64,000 bases of DNA from Deinococcus sedimenti. GTDB lineage: Bacteria; Deinococcota; Deinococci; Deinococcales; Deinococcaceae. The notes under the pieces were generated by a model. It did not search any database, had not been told where the DNA came from, and saw only the letters and a list, made by a program, of their open reading frames with translations. The stretch lies in assembly GCF_014648135.1 (NCBI RefSeq), contig NZ_BMQN01000003.1, positions 248,001-312,000 of the forward strand, written 5' to 3'. The position numbers and the translations under genes were made by a program. Positions 56,721-64,000 of the stretch are shown here, one piece after another (the first letter of the stretch is position 1; each line of letters opens with the position of its first letter).

Positions 56721-57317
56721 GTGACCGAGTTCCTGCACGTGGCGCTGTCGTTCCCGACCGCGCCCTGGACGGCCCTGCTGACCGTGATCGCGGCGGCGGC
56801 GCTGCTGGCCCTGCTCGGCGCCATCGACGGCATCTCCGGTGGAGGTGAAGGGCTGCTCGACAGCCTGCTGGTGCGGGTCGGGCTGAACGGCGTGCCGCTG
56901 CTGCCGGTCGCGCTGACCCTGACTCTGACTGGCTGGCTGAGCTGCTACCTGGGCCAGCTGCTGCTCCTGCCGCTCGTCGCCCCCGCAGGACGCGGGGTGG
57001 TCTCGGCCGCTCTGCTGCTCGGCTCCGCGGCCCTCGGCGCGCTGGCCGCTCGGGCAGTCGCCCGTCCCCTGCGGCGGTTCGTGCAGGGGCAGGACGCCCT
57101 GGCCCGCACGCAGCTGCTGGGCCGCGTGGCCGTCGTCGAGTCCGGCACGCTCTCCGCCACGGGCCGCGTGAGTGTCCAGGACGGCGGCGCTGGCCTGATG
57201 CTCGACGCCCGCAGCGACGGCGACACCCTCCTGCGCGGCGAACGCGTGCTCCTCGTGGACCACGACCCGGCCACCCACATCTTCACCGTCCGCCGCGCGG
57301 ACCCGACCGACACCTGA
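56721..57317 (+). CDS. NfeD/YqiJ-like membrane protein with OB fold
   Basis: 198 aa, GTG start. Three hydrophobic segments (residues about 12-35, 55-80, 88-110) are followed by a soluble C-terminal part with LLGRVAVVESGTLSATGRVSVQD and LRGERVLLVDHDPATHIFTVRR, the beta-barrel (OB) pattern of YqiJ/NfeD proteins that accompany flotillins. The N-terminal helix layout with GLDGxGGGExLLDSLLVRVGLNGVPL (here AIDGISGGGEGLLDSLL) is that of YqiJ. It is 48 bp upstream of the flotillin gene and probably anchors or regulates it. Confidence 0.82.
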   Translation: MTEFLHVALSFPTAPWTALLTVIAAAALLALLGAIDGISGGGEGLLDSLLVRVGLNGVPLLPVALTLTLTGWLSCYLGQLLLLPLVAPAGRGVVSAALLLGSAALGALAARAVARPLRRFVQGQDALARTQLLGRVAVVESGTLSATGRVSVQDGGAGLMLDARSDGDTLLRGERVLLVDHDPATHIFTVRRADPTDT

Positions 57318-57365
57318 CCCCTCAACCCCCGACCCTGATTCCCCCCATTCCTGCCTGGAGGACGT

Positions 57366-59324
57366 ATGCCTGACCTTTCCGTGATTCTGCCCTTCCTGAT
57401 CGGCCTGGCGATCGTGCTCGTCGCCCTGATGATCCTCGTGGCGCTCGTCCGCGGCTTCTACATGAAAGTCGAGCAGGGCACCGCGCTGATCGTGAACGAC
57501 CTCTCCGCGCGGCCCAAGGTGCGCTTCACCGGCGCGCTGGTCATCCCCGTGCTGTACAAGGCCGAGATCATGCGCATCAGCCTGATCACCCTGCAGGTCG
57601 ACCGCCGCGGCAAGGAAGGCCTGATCTGCAAGGACAACATCCGCGCGGACATCACCGTCGCGTACTACCTGCGCGTGAACGAGACCACCGAGGACGTCCT
57701 GAAGGTCGCCAAATCCATCGGCGCGAACCGCGCCAGCGACCTGAACGCCGTGGATGAACTGTTCAACGCGAAATTCAGCGAGGCGCTGAAAACGGTCGGG
57801 AAGAAGTTCGACTTCATCGAACTGTTCGAGAAGCGCGAAGAGTTCCGCGACGCGGTCGTCGCCGTGATCGGCCGCGACCTGAACGGCTACGTCCTCGAAG
57901 ACGTCGCGATCGACTACCTCGAACAGACGCCCAAGAGCATGCTCGACCAGAACAACATCATGGACGCCGAGGGCATCCGCAAGATCACGCAGCTGACCGC
58001 CGCGCAGAACATCGTCACCAACGAACTCGCGCAGAACGAGCACCTCGCCGTCACGAAGAAGAACGTCGAGACCCGCGAGGCCACCCTGGCCCTCGAGCGC
58101 CAGCAGGCCGAGGCCGAGGCGCGGCAGAAACGCGAGATCGAGACCATCCAGGCCCGCGAGAACGCCGAGACGCAGCGCGTGCGCGAGGAGCAGCGCCTCA
58201 TCTCCGAACAGGCCCGCATCCAGACGACCGAGCAGGTCGAGATCCGCGAGCAGGAACGCCAGCGGCAGGTCGAGATCGCCGAGCAGGCGAGGCTACGCGC
58301 CATCGCCATCGAGGCCGAGCGCGTCGCCCGCGCCGCGAAGATGGAGGCCGTCACCACCGACCGCGAGGTGAAACTCCAGGAGATCGAACGCGACAAGAAC
58401 GTCGAGCAGGGCGTCATGGACGTCGCGAACATCACCCGCGAACGCATCTCGATCGACAAGACGGTCGCCGTCGAGGAGGAGCGCATCAACGAGGTGCGCG
58501 AGGTGAGCGCCGCCGACCGCGCCAAGCAGGTGCGCGTCATGCAGGCCGAGGCGCAGGCGCAGGAACAACTGGTGCAGGAGGTCAAGGCCGCCGAGGCCGC
58601 CGAGACCGCCGCCCGCCACCGCGCCGCGGAGCTGACCACCATCGCGCAGGCCGAATTCGACGCCGCGTCCCGCCAGGCCGAGGCGAAGAAACTCCTCGCC
58701 GACGCCGTCCGGGTCGAGCAGGCCGCGCCGGGCCTCGCGCAGGTCATGGTGCAGGAAGCGAACGCCAGCGCCCTGGAGAAGACCGGCGTGGCCGAAGCCC
58801 GCGTGATCGAGGTCAAAGCCGACGCGAACCTCAAACTCGGGCAGAACGAGGCCCGCGTCCTCGCCGAGCGGCTGGGCGCGCAGGCCGAGGGCGAAACCCG
58901 CCTCGGTCAGGCGAAGGCCAGCGCCACCCAGGCGCTCGGCACCGCCGAGGCGAGCGCCACCCGCGACCGCATGAACGCCGAGGCCGAGGGCCTGACCGCC
59001 AAGTTCGGCGCGATGGACCGCATGAGTGCCGACGCCCGCAGCCACGAGGAATACCGCATGGCACTCGAAACCAGCCTCCAGCAGGCCCTGGCGTCCATCG
59101 AGGCCGGGAAGGAGATCAGCCGCGAGAACGCCGAGGTCATCGCCGCCGCGCTGAAGAACGCCAAGATCGACCTCGTGGGCGGCGAGGGCGGCATGTTCGA
59201 GGCCCTCACCAGGGCCCTGAGTCTCGGCAAGGCCGTGGAGGGCTTCACGCAGAAGAGCCCGCTGTTCCAGAGCGTCCTGAGCCGCTTCGGCGTGAACGTG
59301 CAGCGGGAGAACCGCCCGAACTGA
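57366..59324 (+). CDS. Flotillin-like protein (YqiK type)
   Basis: 652 aa. One N-terminal membrane helix (residues about 5-28, VILPFLIGLAIVLVALMILVAL), then an SPFH/PHB domain (TALIVNDLSARPKVRFTGALVIPVLYKAEIMRISLITLQVDRRG ... IRADITVAYYLRVNET). From about 230 to 450 there is a very long charged coiled coil rich in Glu, Arg and Gln, followed by an Ala-rich helical tail (LGTAEASATRDRMNAEAEGL). This is the YqiK-type flotillin; these oligomerise into membrane microdomains. AGGAGG-like site before the ATG. It lies between the NfeD-like protein and the large ATPase. Confidence 0.93.
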   Translation: MPDLSVILPFLIGLAIVLVALMILVALVRGFYMKVEQGTALIVNDLSARPKVRFTGALVIPVLYKAEIMRISLITLQVDRRGKEGLICKDNIRADITVAYYLRVNETTEDVLKVAKSIGANRASDLNAVDELFNAKFSEALKTVGKKFDFIELFEKREEFRDAVVAVIGRDLNGYVLEDVAIDYLEQTPKSMLDQNNIMDAEGIRKITQLTAAQNIVTNELAQNEHLAVTKKNVETREATLALERQQAEAEARQKREIETIQARENAETQRVREEQRLISEQARIQTTEQVEIREQERQRQVEIAEQARLRAIAIEAERVARAAKMEAVTTDREVKLQEIERDKNVEQGVMDVANITRERISIDKTVAVEEERINEVREVSAADRAKQVRVMQAEAQAQEQLVQEVKAAEAAETAARHRAAELTTIAQAEFDAASRQAEAKKLLADAVRVEQAAPGLAQVMVQEANASALEKTGVAEARVIEVKADANLKLGQNEARVLAERLGAQAEGETRLGQAKASATQALGTAEASATRDRMNAEAEGLTAKFGAMDRMSADARSHEEYRMALETSLQQALASIEAGKEISRENAEVIAAALKNAKIDLVGGEGGMFEALTRALSLGKAVEGFTQKSPLFQSVLSRFGVNVQRENRPN

Positions 59325-59334
59325 GTGGGGGGCC

Positions 59335-59363
59335 GGGGGGCAGGTCAGGTGCCTGCCTCCCCG
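59335..59363 (+). terminator. Stem-loop between flotillin and ATPase genes
   Basis: GGGGGGCAGG and CCTGCCTCCCC pair with one bulge around TCAGGTG. The gap is only 135 bp, so read-through with partial termination is possible. No T run follows. Confidence 0.45.
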
Positions 59364-59459
59364 CTGAGTGACCGCAGGAAAGGACCGTGGCAGGCTCACG
59401 CCGACGGGAGACCGGGCGTGGGCCGAGTGGCGCGCGCGCCGGAGTGAATGGGGGAGAGG

Positions 59460-62400
59460 ATGACGCAGGAACCAACGCCCGGTGCGGGCGCACCGGGAAC
59501 CGAGACGGGCGGGAGCTTCGAGGTGCTGCGCCGCCGCCTGGACGCGCTGGGCGCCCAGGTGCGCGCGGCTGCCGAGGGCCTGAATGCCGCGCGCGTCGCG
59601 GAGTACGGCGACAGTCGCCTGAGTCTGCTGGGCCGGGCGCACATCCGCACCGCGCAGGCCAGTGTCGGGCGGGACCTGGTGCAGGTTGGGGACGTGATGC
59701 TGTTCGGCTTCAACGTCACGCACGGCCTGAAGGCCCGCACGGAACTGGCGGACGTGTTCGCGCTGTACCGCCTGACGCACGAGGGCGGCGCGTTCGACGT
59801 GCAGCCTGCGGCGCTGGAGGGGTCGTTCCTGACCGATCCGGCGTTCGTGCGGGACTTCGAGGAACTGTACGCGTACTACCGGCACGCGCGGCTGCTGCAA
59901 CTGGAGATCCGCGCGGGACGGCTGCTGGCGTCGTTCCAGATCGGGGAGCGCCTGACCGACCGGCGGGTGTTCCGCTGGGACCTGACCGGGGAGGGCGCGC
60001 GGTACCTCGATGCGCGCGGCGAACGGGACCTCAGTCCGCTGCCGCCCTTCGATTTCGAGTGGACCCGCGCGGGGCGCGATCAGGAGGTCAGTGGGCGGTT
60101 CCCGCACCTGAACATCCTGGACACGCTGTTCGTGGAGACGGCGGGCGGCACGCTGACCGTGAAGGTCGAGAACAACACCGAGACCGGTGAAGGCATCTAC
60201 AGCGAGCCGGTCGAGGAGCGCACCCAGGGCCTGGACGACGCGACGTTCGAATTCGCGCGGGTGGGTCGCCTGATCCTGCTGCGCGTGCTGCCGTACCGGG
60301 AGAAGACGTGGCGCGGCCTGATCTTCGACACGCTGACCGGGCGGGTCAAGCGTGAGGACGCGGTCACGCGCGGCTGCGTGCAGCTGCCCGAGGAGCACGG
60401 CATCGTCTTCCCCGGCGGGTATTACCTGCCGGGCGGTGAGCACCGCGCGTTCGAGGGCTTCACGCCCGGCATGGCCCTGGACCGGGTCGTGCGCAGCCCG
60501 AACGGGGAGGACGTGCTGTTCGTCTTCTACGATCAGGACTCGGGCCGCAGCGCCCTGCTGGTGTACAACCTGATCCGCCGGGAGGTGCAGACGCCCATCA
60601 GCGCCCACGGGGACGCCGCGCTGCCCGACGGGCGCATGGTGCTGTTCCAGGCGGAGGCCGAGCCCACGCAGGTCCACGCGGTGCAGGTGTGGCAGACGCC
60701 CTTCACGAGCGACGTGTTCGCCGCGCAGCGCCCGCCCGGCACGTCGTTCCTGGGCCGGCTGGGGAACGCGGAACTCGTGCGGGGCGTGTCGAACCTGCTC
60801 GCCCTGGCGAGAGCCGCGCAGACGCCGGAAGTCACGGCCGCGCAGTACGCCGCGCTGGCTGAGCAGGCCCGCCGCCTGCCGGACACGCACCACTGGCTGG
60901 ACGACGAGCACACGGGCGGCGCGCGCACGCTGCTGCGTGACGTCACGGCCGCCGCCGAGGCGGTGCTCGACGAGTTCGAGAAGGTGCAGGCCCTGCGCGT
61001 CCAGGCGGCGCAGACCCTCGCGGACGTGCAGGGCGCGGTCCGCCGCCGCCTGACGACCCTCGACCCGGAGGGGTGGCGCAGCCTGCCGGAGTTCGTGACT
61101 GCCCTGGCCGAGCTGACGGCGCTGCGCGCCCGCCTGCTGACGGTGCGCGAGACCCGCTCCATCGACGTGGGGGCCGTGGACGCCCTGCTGGCGGAGGTGC
61201 AGGCGGCGCACGCGCGGGTGGGCGGCGCGACCGGCAGCTACCTGGCCGACCCGGCCGCGCTGGCCCCGTTCCACGCGCAGCTGGACACGCTGAACGCGCA
61301 GGTAGAGGCGGCGGGCACCACCCGCGAGCTCGCCGCGGCGCTGGAAGCGCTGGGCACCCTGGCGACCGAACTGGACGTCCTGTCGGACATGCTGGGCTCG
61401 CTGCCCGCCGAGGACCCGGTGCAGCGCACCCAGGTCGTCGAGGGGGTCTCGGCGCTGTACGGCCGCCTGAACGGCGTGCGCGCCCGCGCCGAGGGGCAGC
61501 GCCGCAGCCTGGGAAGCGGGGAACTCACCGCGCGCTTCGCGGCGCAGTTGGCGCTGCTCGCGCAGACCGTCACCGGCGCGCTGGGCACCGCCGACACGCC
61601 CGAGAAGGCCGAAGAGGGCCTGTCCCGCGCGCTGCTGGCCCTGGAGGAACTCGAAGGGCAGTTCGGGGAGCACGAGGCGTTCCTGCCGGACATCCTCGCC
61701 CGGCGTGAGGAGACCGTGGAGGCCTTCGAGTCCCGCCGTCAGGCGCTGCTCGACGAGCGGCAGCGCCGCGCGCAGGGCGTCGCCGACGCTGCCGACCGTA
61801 TTCTGGCGGGCCTCCCGGCGCGCGCGGCGCGCCTGACCGATCAGGACGCCCTGAACGGCTTCTTCGCTGGGGACGCGCTCGTGCTGAAACTGCGCGACCT
61901 GACCCTGAAACTGACCGAGCTGGGCGACAGCGTCCGCGCCGGGGACATCGAGGCCCGCCTGAAGGCCGCGCGCGATCAGGCGCTGCGGACCCTGCGTGAC
62001 CGCGCCGACCTCGAAGGGGACGGCGGCGCGCTGATCCGCCTGGGCCGCCACCGCTTCAGCGTGAACACCCAGACGCTGGACCTGACGCTGCTGCCGCGCG
62101 GGGAGCACCTGGCGCTGCACCTGACCGGCACGCAGTTCATGGAGCCGCTGCGCGACCCGGCGCTCGACTCGGGCCGCGCGTACTGGGACGTGACGCTGGA
62201 GAGCGAATCGCCGGACCTGTCCCGCGCGGAATTCCTGGCCGGGGAGGTCCTGGCCGCCGCGCGGGCAGGGCAGGAGGGCCTGACCCTGGACGCCCTGCGT
62301 AGCTTGACGCCGGACGCGCGGGCCGGACTGGTCGCCACGTTCGCCGCCGCCCGCTACCGCCAGGGCTTCCAGCGGGGCGTGCACGACCACGACGCGGCGC

Positions 62401-64000
62401 TGATCCTGAACGCGCTGCTGCCGCTGCTGGACGCCGCGGGGCCGCTCGTCGCCCCACCGGAGGCGCGCGCGCTGGCCGCCGCATTCTGGGCGCAGGCCGA
62501 CGCGACCTGGACGGCGCGCCTGACCTCCGCGCGGGCGGTGCAGGCGCTGCTGGGCAGCGGCGCGGCCCTCGCGGACGCCCGCAAGGCCCTGGAGGACGCG
62601 CTGCGTGAATTCCTGACCCGCGTGCCGCTGCCCATTCCCGACGCCGTGATCCCGGAGGCCGCCGCGTTCCTGACGGAGGCGGCCCCGGACGTGGGCGGCG
62701 TCTTCCCGTTCACGCAGGCCGCCGCCGACCTGAACGCCGCGCTGGACGGACACTTGCGCGCCGCCGGGCAGCCCGACGCCCTGCGCGTCAGCCTGGACGC
62801 CCTGCGGGACGACCCGGTCCAGGCCTGGACCCTCACACACGCGTGGCTGGACGCCCTGACCGGACGGGACGACACCCGCGCCCTGGCGCGCTTCGTGCCC
62901 GAGGCGGTCGCGCTGCGCCTGTACGGGGACGCCCTGCGCGCCCAGCCGCGCCCCGTCACGCTCGACGCGACCATCACGGGGCTGCTGAGCGACCACCCGC
63001 GCCTCCAGGGCGGCACGCTGCACCTCGCCGCAGACGACCTGCTCGGCCGCCTTGCCACGCACGCCCGCAGCTTCCTGCCGGGCCTTCAGGCCTTCCAGGC
63101 GCAACGGCAGGCGGTGCTGACCCGCGAACGGGCCCGGCTGCGCCTCGCGGAATTCCAGCCGCGCCCGCTGACCTCGTTCGTGCGCAACCGCCTGATCACC
63201 GACGTGTACCTTCCCCTGATCGGGGACAACCTCGCCAAGCAGATCGGCGCGGCCGGGGACGGCAAACGCAGCGATCTGATGGGCCTGCTGCTGCTGATCT
63301 CCCCGCCCGGCTACGGCAAGACCACCCTGATGGAATACGTCGCGCACCGCCTGGGCCTCGTGTTCGTGCGCGTCAACGGCCCCAGCCTCGGTCACGCCGT
63401 GCGTTCGCTCGACCCGGCGCAGGCCCCGGACGCCGCCAGCCGCCAGGAACTGGAGAAACTCAACCTCGCGCTGGAGATGGGCGGGAACGTCATGCTGTAC
63501 GTGGACGACATCCAGCACACCCACCCGGAATTCCTGCAGAAGTTCATCGCCCTGACCGACGGCACCCGCCGCATCGAGGGCGTCTGGAACGGAGAGCCGC
63601 GCACGTACGACCTGCGCGGGCGGCGCTTCGCGGTCGTCATGGCCGGGAACCCCTACACCGAGACCGGCGAGGTGTTCCGCATTCCCGACATGCTCGCCAA
63701 CCGCGCCGACGTGTACAACCTCGGCGACGCGCTCGGCGGCATGCAGGACGCCTTCCTGCTCTCGTACGTGGAGAACAGCCTCACGAGTAGCGCCGTGCTC
63801 GCGCCGCTGGCCGGGCGGGACCTGAGCGACGTCCCGAAACTCGTCGCCCGCGCCCAGGGCCACGAGGATCCCGGCGAACTGTCGCACCCGTACAGCGAGG
63901 CGGAACTCACGGAGATCCTCGCCACGCTGCGCCTGCTGCTGCGCGCCCGCGACACGCTGGCCCGCGTGAACGCCGCGTACATCGCCAGCGCCGCCCAGGC
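59460..64000 (+). CDS. Giant AAA+ ATPase of the 'DNA repair ATPase' (DUF3686) family, 3' end missing
   Basis: More than 1513 aa; the frame is open from the ATG at 59460 (GGAGAGG site) to the window edge. The N-terminal 450 residues form a beta-rich domain (VGDVMLFGFNVTHGLKARTELADVF, PHLNILDTLFVETAGGTL, FPGGYYLPGGEHRAFEG), which I recognise as the DUF3686 region. Residues about 480-1250 are mainly helical. The AAA core starts near residue 1270: Walker A SPPGYGKTTLMEYVA with Lys1287, Walker B VMLYVDDIQHTHPEF, sensor 1 VVMAGNPYTETG. 'DNA repair' is only the database name. Genes of this type regularly sit beside flotillin and YqiJ genes, so the three probably act together at the membrane. Confidence 0.88.
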   Translation, partial: MTQEPTPGAGAPGTETGGSFEVLRRRLDALGAQVRAAAEGLNAARVAEYGDSRLSLLGRAHIRTAQASVGRDLVQVGDVMLFGFNVTHGLKARTELADVFALYRLTHEGGAFDVQPAALEGSFLTDPAFVRDFEELYAYYRHARLLQLEIRAGRLLASFQIGERLTDRRVFRWDLTGEGARYLDARGERDLSPLPPFDFEWTRAGRDQEVSGRFPHLNILDTLFVETAGGTLTVKVENNTETGEGIYSEPVEERTQGLDDATFEFARVGRLILLRVLPYREKTWRGLIFDTLTGRVKREDAVTRGCVQLPEEHGIVFPGGYYLPGGEHRAFEGFTPGMALDRVVRSPNGEDVLFVFYDQDSGRSALLVYNLIRREVQTPISAHGDAALPDGRMVLFQAEAEPTQVHAVQVWQTPFTSDVFAAQRPPGTSFLGRLGNAELVRGVSNLLALARAAQTPEVTAAQYAALAEQARRLPDTHHWLDDEHTGGARTLLRDVTAAAEAVLDEFEKVQALRVQAAQTLADVQGAVRRRLTTLDPEGWRSLPEFVTALAELTALRARLLTVRETRSIDVGAVDALLAEVQAAHARVGGATGSYLADPAALAPFHAQLDTLNAQVEAAGTTRELAAALEALGTLATELDVLSDMLGSLPAEDPVQRTQVVEGVSALYGRLNGVRARAEGQRRSLGSGELTARFAAQLALLAQTVTGALGTADTPEKAEEGLSRALLALEELEGQFGEHEAFLPDILARREETVEAFESRRQALLDERQRRAQGVADAADRILAGLPARAARLTDQDALNGFFAGDALVLKLRDLTLKLTELGDSVRAGDIEARLKAARDQALRTLRDRADLEGDGGALIRLGRHRFSVNTQTLDLTLLPRGEHLALHLTGTQFMEPLRDPALDSGRAYWDVTLESESPDLSRAEFLAGEVLAAARAGQEGLTLDALRSLTPDARAGLVATFAAARYRQGFQRGVHDHDAALILNALLPLLDAAGPLVAPPEARALAAAFWAQADATWTARLTSARAVQALLGSGAALADARKALEDALREFLTRVPLPIPDAVIPEAAAFLTEAAPDVGGVFPFTQAAADLNAALDGHLRAAGQPDALRVSLDALRDDPVQAWTLTHAWLDALTGRDDTRALARFVPEAVALRLYGDALRAQPRPVTLDATITGLLSDHPRLQGGTLHLAADDLLGRLATHARSFLPGLQAFQAQRQAVLTRERARLRLAEFQPRPLTSFVRNRLITDVYLPLIGDNLAKQIGAAGDGKRSDLMGLLLLISPPGYGKTTLMEYVAHRLGLVFVRVNGPSLGHAVRSLDPAQAPDAASRQELEKLNLALEMGGNVMLYVDDIQHTHPEFLQKFIALTDGTRRIEGVWNGEPRTYDLRGRRFAVVMAGNPYTETGEVFRIPDMLANRADVYNLGDALGGMQDAFLLSYVENSLTSSAVLAPLAGRDLSDVPKLVARAQGHEDPGELSHPYSEAELTEILATLRLLLRARDTLARVNAAYIASAAQ

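Noticed and set aside
58293..63887. Minus-strand open frame of 1864 codons opposite the large ATPase
   Set aside because: Rich in Arg, Gln, Gly and Ala with no domain; it is the antisense shadow of a high-GC gene whose plus-strand frame has clear AAA motifs.

Overview
The window looks like part of a secondary replicon (megaplasmid or second chromosome) of a Deinococcus-type bacterium. The reasons are the uniformly very high GC, dense operons with 1-16 bp gene overlaps, many palindromic small noncoding repeats between genes, and a plasmid-type replication and partition locus (repA, 11 iterons close to it plus 2 further out, parB, parA). The genus is inferred from gene content and repeat style, not from a search.

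Layout. 1-1907: 3' end of an arsenate reductase-like gene, an FtsX/MacB-type permease and a small membrane protein. 1853-2584: wreck of a phospholipase D-like gene carrying a repeat. 2569-9990: one tight eight-gene minus-strand operon: type III polyketide synthase, methyltransferase, FAD monooxygenase, glycosyltransferase and the four dTDP-rhamnose genes rmlBACD. It probably makes a glycosylated aromatic polyketide or quinone and is the best candidate for an undescribed pathway. 10736-17712: a PAS/EAL protein, a cyclic-nucleotide-gated flavoprotein without redox cysteines, and a flavin dehydrogenase divergent from a GntR regulator.

17840-29975: a urease locus in two blocks. ureAB (fused) and ureC are separated from hypA-hypB-ureE-ureF-ureG-ureD by a low-GC patch, a decayed IS5-type element and an opposite-strand molybdenum hydroxylase operon of the PaoABC type. 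30287-42557: a cyclase-family hydrolase, a GAF-GGDEF protein, glutaryl-CoA dehydrogenase, a branched-chain amino acid type ABC transporter (livJ, livH, fused livM-livG, livF), a PaaI thioesterase, an Lrp regulator, and a DMT exporter with an aromatic/aspartate aminotransferase.

42606-47345: replication and partition. RepA is followed upstream by an AT-rich stretch and ten iterons; further iterons lie at the end of repA and before parB. ParA has an in-frame Phd/YefM antitoxin-like N-terminal extension and lacks the usual signature lysine of its deviant Walker A motif. 47861-55837: kdpFABC with a kinase-less KdpD, divergent from a separate histidine kinase and NarL-type regulator. 56157-64000: a small membrane protein, then an NfeD/YqiJ-like protein, a flotillin, and a giant AAA ATPase that runs off the window, probably one membrane-associated system.

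No tRNA, rRNA or CRISPR array was seen.
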